From an uncultured Alphaproteobacteria bacterium (GTDB lineage: Bacteria > Pseudomonadota > Alphaproteobacteria > HIMB59 > GCA-002718135), in contig CACNCX010000006.1 in NCBI GenBank assembly GCA_902619045.1, positions 1 through 37,422 on the forward strand: a DNA stretch of 37,422 nucleotides, read 5' to 3'. The translations under genes were made by a program, and so were the position numbers. The notes under the pieces were generated by a model. That model was given only the letters and a program-made list of their open reading frames with translations, did no database searches and was not told the DNA's origin. Below are positions 30,652 through 37,422 of this stretch, piece by piece. The stretch's first letter is position 1. Each line of letters opens with the position of its first letter.

Positions 30652-31566
30652 ATGACAACTTTTGTATTTCCAGGACAAGGAAGCCAAAATATTGCTATGG
30701 GCAAGGATTTTAATGACAATTTTAAAATCGCTAACTTGGCATATCAGGAAATAGAGGACTACAGTCAAATCAATGTAAGAAAAATAATATTTGAAAATGA
30801 AGGAGGTAAATTAGATTTAACTCAGTTTACTCAAATATGTATTTTCGCAACTTCATATGTTATTTTCAAAACATACTTAAATGAAACAGATTTCCAATTA
30901 AATAATATCAATGTTATGATGGGTCATTCCCTTGGAGAATACACATCCTTAGCTTGTAGCAATAAAATAAGTCTTAAGGATTGCTCAATTATTCTTAAGA
31001 AAAGAGGTGAATTAATGAATAACGAAGTAATTGAAATTGAAACAGGAATGGCTGCATTGATTGGAAAAGACTCAAATTATGTTCAAAAAATTATAGATGA
31101 TAATAATTTTGATTTAGAAATTGCTAATGATAATTCTCCGATGCAAATTGTTATATCAGGTGCAAAAAAAGAGTTAAATAAAAGCAAAGATATATTTTTA
31201 AATAACGGTATTAAAAAGTTTGTAGTATTAAATGTTTCAGCAGCTTTTCACAGCAAATATATGCTTAAAGCACAAGAAATGTTAAAATTAGATATTGATA
31301 TATTAAATTTTTCCGAAAACAAAATTAGAATTATTTCAAATTATGATGCAAATATTTACAATGACAATGCATTTATAAAAAAAAATTTGCAATTTCAAAT
31401 GGCAAATAAGGTTAGATGGTCTGAGAGTATTAAAAAACTAGAGGAAATTGAAGAAAAAAATATTATAGAAATTGGTCCAGGAAAAGTTTTAAGTGGTTTA
31501 ATTAATAGAATATCAAAAAATTTTAACATTAAATCAATTAATGAAATTGGGGATTTATCAAAATGA
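30652..31566 (+). CDS. fabD: Malonyl-CoA:ACP transacylase
   Basis: FVFPGQGSQNIAMGKDF, MGHSLGEYTSLACSN, AAFHSKYM, EIGPGKVLSGL. Confidence 0.96.
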   Translation: MTTFVFPGQGSQNIAMGKDFNDNFKIANLAYQEIEDYSQINVRKIIFENEGGKLDLTQFTQICIFATSYVIFKTYLNETDFQLNNINVMMGHSLGEYTSLACSNKISLKDCSIILKKRGELMNNEVIEIETGMAALIGKDSNYVQKIIDDNNFDLEIANDNSPMQIVISGAKKELNKSKDIFLNNGIKKFVVLNVSAAFHSKYMLKAQEMLKLDIDILNFSENKIRIISNYDANIYNDNAFIKKNLQFQMANKVRWSESIKKLEEIEEKNIIEIGPGKVLSGLINRISKNFNIKSINEIGDLSK

Positions 31567-32294
31567 ATGAAATTAAAAAAATTTTTATAACGGGTGCTTC
31601 TGGAGGTATTGGTTCAGCAATTTGTAAAAAATTTATAACTAAAAACTATACCTTAGTTTTAACTGCTTCATCGAATGAAAAAATTAGTAAATTAAAAGAA
31701 ATTTATGGCAATGATAATTTTTATTTCAAAGTAAATCTAGCTGACTCTGAAAATCTTGATATTTGCTTAAATGAAATTGCAAAAAATCATAAAGATATTT
31801 CTGTTATTGTTAATAATGCTGGCGTTACTGAAGATAATTTAATATTTAGAATGAAAGATGATCAATGGAATAAGGTTATTCAAACAAACCTAAATTCAAA
31901 TTATCAAATAATTAAATCTTTATTACCTAATATGCTATCTAAAAAATATGGAAAAATTATTGGGATTTCTTCAATTGTTGGCTCTACTGGTAATCCTGGT
32001 CAAGCAAACTACGTTGCTTCAAAATCTGGCATGATTGGTCTTTATAAATCAATTGCTTCTGAAGTTGCAAAAAGGAATATTAATGTCAATGTAATTTCAC
32101 CAGGATTTATTTCTACTAACATGACTGAAAATTTAAATGATCAACAAAAACAAACTTATCTTTCAAGGATACCAATGTCTAGATTTGGAAAGCCAGAAGA
32201 CATTGCTAATTTAGTATATTTTTTAGCTATAGAAGATTCTTCTTATATAACTGGTCAGAATTTCCATGTTAACGGTGGAATGTTGATGGTTTAA
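31563..32294 (+). CDS. fabG: 3-oxoacyl-ACP reductase
   Basis: FITGASGGIGSAICKKF, VNNAGVTEDNLIFRMKDDQW, YVASKSGMIGL, SPGFISTNMTE, GQNFHVNGGMLM. Confidence 0.95.
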   Translation: MNEIKKIFITGASGGIGSAICKKFITKNYTLVLTASSNEKISKLKEIYGNDNFYFKVNLADSENLDICLNEIAKNHKDISVIVNNAGVTEDNLIFRMKDDQWNKVIQTNLNSNYQIIKSLLPNMLSKKYGKIIGISSIVGSTGNPGQANYVASKSGMIGLYKSIASEVAKRNINVNVISPGFISTNMTENLNDQQKQTYLSRIPMSRFGKPEDIANLVYFLAIEDSSYITGQNFHVNGGMLMV

Positions 32295-32298
32295 TTGG

Positions 32299-32326
32299 TT
32301 GACATACATTGAAATAATAATCTAAA
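32299..32326 (+). promoter_or_regulatory. Candidate sigma-70-type promoter upstream of acpP
   Basis: TTGACA (32299-32304), 16-nt spacer, TCTAAA (32321-32326) in the fabG-acpP gap. The -35 is consensus; the -10 is weak. Confidence 0.35.
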
Positions 32327-32351
32327 AAGCATTTATTATAAGGAGAAAATT

Positions 32352-32585
32352 ATGAGTGAAATTCAAGATCAGGTAAAAAAGATTGTTGTAGATCATTTGG
32401 GTATTGATGAAGCAAAAGTTGTTCCAGAAGCAAAATTTATAGATGATTTAGGCGCAGATAGCTTAGATACTGTTGAACTGGTGATGGCATTTGAAGAAAA
32501 ATTTGGTATTGAAATACCTGATGACGCTGCTGAAACTATTCAAACAGTTCAAAATGCAATAGATTACATTCAAAGTAAAAAATAA
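32352..32585 (+). CDS. acpP: Acyl carrier protein
   Basis: [51 protein letters not shown] ribosome-binding site. Confidence 0.98.
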   Translation: MSEIQDQVKKIVVDHLGIDEAKVVPEAKFIDDLGADSLDTVELVMAFEEKFGIEIPDDAAETIQTVQNAIDYIQSKK

Positions 32586-32604
32586 AACTCGATAAGCAGG
32601 ATTT

Positions 32605-33855
32605 ATGAGAAGAGTTGTAGTTACTGGAATGGGTTTACTCACGACTCTAGGAAATAATTTAGATACATCTTGGGATAACTTAATTAATTGTAAATCTGGA
32701 ATTAAGAAAATTAACCATTTTGATGTTTCAGACTTACCTTCTAAAATAGCAGGTTATATTAATAATAATCCAGAAGATGAAAATTATTTTAATAAATCAT
32801 CTTTTTTGGAGCCAAAAGACCTTAAAAGAAACGATAGATTTATACAATACGGACTTTTAGCTGCAAAAATGGCTATAGAGGATGCCGGACTTATTAATTT
32901 ATCTGAAGAAGAAAAACTTAAAGTTGGGGTTTCTGTTGGATCAGGAATTGGTGGACTTGAAACTATTTATAATGGATCTCTAACAATAAATAGTAAAGAC
33001 AATAAAAAACTATCACCATTTTTTATTCCATCATCTTTAGTAAATCTCTTATCAGGTCAAATTTCTATAAAATTTGGTTATAAAGGACCAAATCATTCAG
33101 TCGTTACTGCCTGTGCAACAGGTGCTCATTCTATTGGAGATTCTGGTGAATTTATTAAAAGAGGTGCAGCAGATGTTATGATTGCTGGAGGATCTGAAGC
33201 AGCTGTTTGCAAATTGGGTATTGCTGGTTTTTGTGCAGCAAGGAGTTTAAGTACCTCTTATAATGATAGACCTGATGAAGCATCTAGGCCTTGGGATAAA
33301 GATAGAGATGGTTTTGTTATGGGTGAAGGATCAGGGATAATTGTTTTAGAAGAAATGGAACATGCAAAAAAAAGAGGCGCAAAAATTTATGCCGAACTAA
33401 TAGGATATGGAATGTCAGGTGATGCCCATCATATAACATCCCCATCTGAAGATGGTGACGGAGGATTTAGGGCTATGCAAGAAGCTTTAATTATGGGCAA
33501 AATTCCATCAGAAAAAGTCAACTATATAAATGCTCATGGAACTTCAACCAAAGTAGGTGATGAAATTGAGCTTAATGCAATACAAAGATTATTCAAACAT
33601 AATATTTTTGTAAGTTCAACTAAATCATCTATTGGACATCTTTTGGGAGCTGCTGGAAGTGTTGAATCAATTTTTTCTATTATGTCAATTAATAAAAAAA
33701 TTTTACCCGCAACTTTAAATTTACATAATCCAATTGAAACTAGTAACGTAAATTTAATTCCAAGTATACCTTTGGAAAAAGAAATAAAATATGCCTTAAG
33801 TAATTCTTTTGGTTTTGGAGGAACTAATACTGCATTATTATTTAAAAGTATTTAG
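32605..33855 (+). CDS. fabF: 3-oxoacyl-ACP synthase II
   Basis: RRVVVTGMGLLTTLGNN, VVTACATGAHSIGDSGEFIKRGAADVMIAGGSEAA, NAHGTSTKVGDEIE, SNSFGFGGTNTALLF. Confidence 0.97.
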   Translation: MRRVVVTGMGLLTTLGNNLDTSWDNLINCKSGIKKINHFDVSDLPSKIAGYINNNPEDENYFNKSSFLEPKDLKRNDRFIQYGLLAAKMAIEDAGLINLSEEEKLKVGVSVGSGIGGLETIYNGSLTINSKDNKKLSPFFIPSSLVNLLSGQISIKFGYKGPNHSVVTACATGAHSIGDSGEFIKRGAADVMIAGGSEAAVCKLGIAGFCAARSLSTSYNDRPDEASRPWDKDRDGFVMGEGSGIIVLEEMEHAKKRGAKIYAELIGYGMSGDAHHITSPSEDGDGGFRAMQEALIMGKIPSEKVNYINAHGTSTKVGDEIELNAIQRLFKHNIFVSSTKSSIGHLLGAAGSVESIFSIMSINKKILPATLNLHNPIETSNVNLIPSIPLEKEIKYALSNSFGFGGTNTALLFKSI

Positions 33856-34777
33856 TTTACTAATAGTTACTCTCTTAATTACATTTTTTTTATACACTTT
33901 CTATGTTCTTAATAAAGACCTTGATATATCTGAAAGATTAATAATAATTAAAAAAGGTGAAAAAATTGAAAATTTTCTAAGTCAAAATATTAATGATCTT
34001 TCAAAAATAGAATCAATTATTTTAAATTCCTATTTCAAAGCATCAAATATATTATTGAATAAATTTATTCATTTTGGAGAATTTAATGTTGAGAGTAATG
34101 TATCTGCAATAAATTTATTAGATATAATATCTAATCCAAGCAATATTATAAATAGAATTACAATTGTTGAAGGGTGGACAAATAAACAACTTAAATTTGA
34201 ATTATCAAAATATTTTAAAAATATAAAAAATGTTCCTTATGAAGATATAATTGCTGATACTTATTTTTTTGAAAAAAATTCTAATTTTGAAACATTTATG
34301 GAAAATCTAATTACAACTAAATCAAAATATATGAATAATTTTAAAGATAACATCGTTTATAAAAAATTTACAGAAAATGAAATAATGATTATTGGCTCAA
34401 TAATAGAAAAGGAGGGTTTGGGTACGGAAGACAAAAAGAAAATTTCTTCAGTAATTTTAAATAGACTAAATAAAAATATGAAACTTCAAATTGATGCAAC
34501 TGTAATTTATGCAATAACTAAAGGACAATACAATTTGAACAGAAAATTATTGTTTAAAGACTTAAAAATAGACCACCCTTTTAATACATATATTTATAAA
34601 GGCTTACCTCCAAAACCCATTTCATATGTGGGAAAGGAAACTCTTGATATAATATTTGAAAATTATAAAACTGATTTTTTGTTTTATTTTTTTAATAATT
34701 CTTTAAATAGACACATATTTTCTAAAACATACTCAGAACACAAAAAAAAATTAAATGAATACAGGAATAAAAAATAA
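33809..34777 (+). CDS. mltG: Endolytic murein transglycosylase MltG (YceG-like); true start uncertain
   Basis: N-terminal TM, IMIIGSIIEKEGLGTEDKKKISSVILNRLNKNMKLQIDATVIYAI, THPFNTYIYKGLPPKPIS-like region (DHPFNTYIYKGLPPKPIS). The ORF opens with TTG inside fabF. Confidence 0.9.
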   Translation: MVLEELILHYYLKVFSLLIVTLLITFFLYTFYVLNKDLDISERLIIIKKGEKIENFLSQNINDLSKIESIILNSYFKASNILLNKFIHFGEFNVESNVSAINLLDIISNPSNIINRITIVEGWTNKQLKFELSKYFKNIKNVPYEDIIADTYFFEKNSNFETFMENLITTKSKYMNNFKDNIVYKKFTENEIMIIGSIIEKEGLGTEDKKKISSVILNRLNKNMKLQIDATVIYAITKGQYNLNRKLLFKDLKIDHPFNTYIYKGLPPKPISYVGKETLDIIFENYKTDFLFYFFNNSLNRHIFSKTYSEHKKKLNEYRNKK

Positions 34778-35384
34778 ATTAATCATAATCTCATCTCCAT
34801 CAGGTGCTGGTAAAACAACACTATGTAAATTATTGATTAAAAAAATGAAAAATATCAATCTTTCAATTTCTTACACATCCAGGAGTAAAAGATTAAATGA
34901 AGTTAACGGAAAAGATTATTATTTCGTATCCAAAAAAAAATTCGAGAATCTAAAAGAAAAAAATTTTTTTATTGAAACTGCAAAAAATTTCAACAATTTA
35001 TATGGCTCTCCATATAAAAATATAAATAAATCTATAAAAAATAATCAACATATTTTATTTGATATAGATTGGAAAGGCGCAAGAAAAATCAGAAGAAATT
35101 ATAATAAAGAAAACATTTTAGATTTCTTCATACTTCCACCATCTAAATCTGAATTAAAAAGAAGATTAAAAAAAAGGGGAAGGGATAATAATATGGAAAT
35201 TAATTTAAGATTATCATATGCTATCGAAGAAATGAAACACTATAATGAATATAAATATGTTCTAATTAATGATAATGTAAAAAATACAGTTGAAGATATA
35301 ATAAAAATAATTGAGTACAATAACTTAATTAGTAAAAATAAAAAACTACTTCAATCAAAGTTAAATAAAATTATAAATCCATAG
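34755..35384 (+). CDS. gmk: Guanylate kinase
   Basis: LIIISSPSGAGKTTLCKLL, SISYTSRSKRLNEVNGKDYYFVSKKKFE, ILFDIDWKGARKIR. Confidence 0.96.
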   Translation: MNTGIKNKLIIISSPSGAGKTTLCKLLIKKMKNINLSISYTSRSKRLNEVNGKDYYFVSKKKFENLKEKNFFIETAKNFNNLYGSPYKNINKSIKNNQHILFDIDWKGARKIRRNYNKENILDFFILPPSKSELKRRLKKRGRDNNMEINLRLSYAIEEMKHYNEYKYVLINDNVKNTVEDIIKIIEYNNLISKNKKLLQSKLNKIINP

Positions 35385-36083
35385 CAATTCATCTATTGTT
35401 AATTGATTAACTCTTTTATTTAGAATGATATTTTCTGTTTTCTTTATTTTAAGATTTTTATATATTTTTTTTCTAACATTTTTAAAAATTATATCTGCAA
35501 AATTATTAGCTTTGTTTATATCTACATTTTTATTTTTAAATTCAAACTTTACAACAGTTGATTTTATTTTAGGTTGAGGAAAAAACACTTTTGGTGAAAC
35601 TTCAAAATGTCTTAAATAAGATGTCATAATTCTTGTTAAAAATTTATATTTATTCATATTATTAATATTATAATCAAATTTTTCTGCTACTTCCTTTTGA
35701 ATCATAAATACCATTTCAACAATATTTTTATTGAAGGTAAATAAATACAAAATTACTTTTGTACTAATATTATATGGTAAGTTAGAAATAATTATTAAAT
35801 TTTTAAATTTGTTTAAATTTAGTTTAAGAATATCACCTTCTATAATCACTATTTTTTTATTATTAGAATATTTTTTTTTTAAGAAAGTTATTAAGTTCTT
35901 ATCTTTTTCAATAATATATAATTTTTTTGGCTTATTTACTAAAATATTATCAGTCATAAACCCATAACCTGGACCTATTTCTAAAACCGTATTATTTTTT
36001 AATTTTGCTAAATTAACGATTTTTTTTGAAATATTTTTGTCTTTTAAAAAATTTTGACTAAGTGATTTTTTTGCTTTTATCAT
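35361..36083 (-). CDS. rsmA: 16S rRNA dimethyladenosine transferase RsmA/KsgA
   Basis: AKKSLSQNFLKDKNISKKIV, VLEIGPGYGFMT, IISNLPYNISTKVILYL, MVFMIQKEVAEKF, FFPQPKIKSTVVKF. Confidence 0.96.
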   Translation of the reverse strand: MIKAKKSLSQNFLKDKNISKKIVNLAKLKNNTVLEIGPGYGFMTDNILVNKPKKLYIIEKDKNLITFLKKKYSNNKKIVIIEGDILKLNLNKFKNLIIISNLPYNISTKVILYLFTFNKNIVEMVFMIQKEVAEKFDYNINNMNKYKFLTRIMTSYLRHFEVSPKVFFPQPKIKSTVVKFEFKNKNVDINKANNFADIIFKNVRKKIYKNLKIKKTENIILNKRVNQLTIDELLWIYNFI

Positions 36084-37044
36084 TAATTTTTCTATTTTTC
36101 TTAATTTTCTTAATTAAGTTGTAGCAATTTAATAATGAGAGATTAGAAATATTTTTAGACCCAATTAAATTATAAGCTGTACCATGATCTGGAGATACCC
36201 TTATAATACTTAGGTTGCCAGTATAATTGACTCCAGAGAATTGACTTATATATTTAAAAGGTATTAGTGCTTGATCGTGGTAAATAAAAATAAAACAATC
36301 GTACTTTTTCATATTACTTTTAATTAACATACCGTCAGGAGAAATAGGGCCATCAATTAAAATTTTTTTATTTTTTAATGATTTAACAACTGGTGTAATA
36401 ATCTCAATTTCCTCTCTACCAATTTTACCACTTTCCCCTGCATGAGGGTTAAGTCCAGATATTATTAATTTTGGTTTTGTAATTTTAAAATCAATTTTTA
36501 ATGTCTTATTTAAATTTTTTATTTGATTATATAGTAATGTTTTGTTTGAAATTGCTTTAGAGATATCTTTTACTTTAATATGGGTAGTTATTGGTGAAAT
36601 TATTATTTTTTTATTAAATAATATCATATTAGAATACTTTTTCTTATCCAAATTCTGAAAATATTCTGTATGCCCTATAAATTTTTTATCAATTTTGTCT
36701 TTTATCAAATCTTTTCTTAAAGGAAGAGTAATTATACCAATACAAATATTTTTAATACAAAATTGATAAGCAAATTTTAGTGACTTATAGGTGTTCTCTT
36801 CATTATTTTTTGCTTTATAAGAAAATATATTTAAGTAGCCATTTTTATAATTTAATTTTTTGGATTTTTCATCAAGAAGATTTATTTTTAAATTAATTTT
36901 TCTTTTTTTTAAAAAAATTTTTAAAAAATTGATATTTGTAAATAAAATAATTTTATTTATTTTATTTTTTTTCAATAATTTTATTAATATTTCAATTCCT
37001 ATACCATTAATATCACCAATAGTTACCGCAGTTAGATTAGTCAT
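36058..37044 (-). CDS. pdxA: 4-hydroxythreonine-4-phosphate dehydrogenase
   Basis: GHTEYF, ITTHIKVKD, ISGLNPHAGESGKIGREE, GPISPDGMLI, FIYHDQALIPFK, VSPDHGTAYNLIG. Confidence 0.93.
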   Translation of the reverse strand: MTNLTAVTIGDINGIGIEILIKLLKKNKINKIILFTNINFLKIFLKKRKINLKINLLDEKSKKLNYKNGYLNIFSYKAKNNEENTYKSLKFAYQFCIKNICIGIITLPLRKDLIKDKIDKKFIGHTEYFQNLDKKKYSNMILFNKKIIISPITTHIKVKDISKAISNKTLLYNQIKNLNKTLKIDFKITKPKLIISGLNPHAGESGKIGREEIEIITPVVKSLKNKKILIDGPISPDGMLIKSNMKKYDCFIFIYHDQALIPFKYISQFSGVNYTGNLSIIRVSPDHGTAYNLIGSKNISNLSLLNCYNLIKKIKKNRKINDKSKKIT

Positions 37045-37422
37045 TTATAATAACTAAATTATATATTTTAGAATAATCTTTAATAAATTTTTTTTCAATT
37101 TCATCTACATTTAGATTTATCAATTTATTAAGATTTAAATTATTTAATATTTTTTTATCAAATGTAATATTGCATAATATAACATATATATTTTCTTCAT
37201 CATTATTGAACTTAATATAATCATTTATATTAATAAGTTTAGTCTTTATTTCATTATTTAATTCTGTAAATTTATATTCTTTACTTATAATATTTGCTTT
37301 GTTACTCAAATTAGTTAAATTATTACATTTTAAATCATTATCACTTAAATCCAATTCAGATCTTACACTAAATATGGTTCCATTTATTCCATTAAATGTT
37401 TCAAAGCCTTTTTCTATAAATA
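37037..37422 (-). CDS. surA: C-terminal part of a SurA-like periplasmic chaperone/PPIase (runs off the right edge)
   Basis: The frame stays open past the listed TTG start to the window edge (…EKGFETFNGINGTIFSVRSELDLSDNDLKC…). The lptD-surA-pdxA-rsmA order is classical and the C-terminal layout fits SurA, but sequence similarity is weak. Confidence 0.55.
   Translation of the reverse strand, partial: FIEKGFETFNGINGTIFSVRSELDLSDNDLKCNNLTNLSNKANIISKEYKFTELNNEIKTKLININDYIKFNNDEENIYVILCNITFDKKILNNLNLNKLINLNVDEIEKKFIKDYSKIYNLVIIND

Noticed and set aside
36900-36930. TTTTTTTTAAAAAAATTTTTAAAAAATT tract as a structural repeat
   Set aside because: It lies inside pdxA and encodes a Lys/Asn/Phe-rich stretch (KKRKINLKI region); expected for a very AT-rich coding sequence.
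1-37422. Mobile element, CRISPR, prophage, toxin-antitoxin or defence island
   Set aside because: All substantial ORFs fit housekeeping, transport or conserved small-protein families; no integrase, transposase, repeat-spacer array or toxin-antitoxin pair was recognised.

Overview
The window is a compact, AT-rich, mostly housekeeping stretch of a streamlined (probably marine) alphaproteobacterial genome. About 38 complete protein genes, one tRNA and two edge-truncated genes can be supported. The order is: purB fragment and map; cinA-like, tRNA-Leu(UAA) and a VOC protein; nadK-moaA-DUF3553-dksA; recA and alaS; icd and a LOG-family gene; an RND pump with its adaptor; rlmE-guaA; an NMT1/THI5-type ABC importer; DUF2794; a redoxin; a YfgM-like/BamB-like/der block; cvpA, MMPL/RND, alr, dnaB, rplI, rpsR and rpsF; fabD-fabG-acpP-fabF-mltG-gmk; and rsmA-pdxA-surA. 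I saw no CRISPR array, integrase, transposase, phage module or obvious defence island, and no clear new multi-gene system. The most interesting signals are non-coding: two adjacent SOS-like operators (GAAC-N7-GAAC and GAAC-N7-GTAC) upstream of recA, a perfect 10-bp hairpin between the ABC binding-protein gene and its ATPase gene, and a possible Shine-Dalgarno-sequestering hairpin before that binding-protein gene. Others are a tRNA embedded between two mRNAs, an RND pump with an apparent extra hydrophobic insertion, and an MMPL transporter where radA is often found. Product names come from recognising motifs in the supplied translations; no database search was run.
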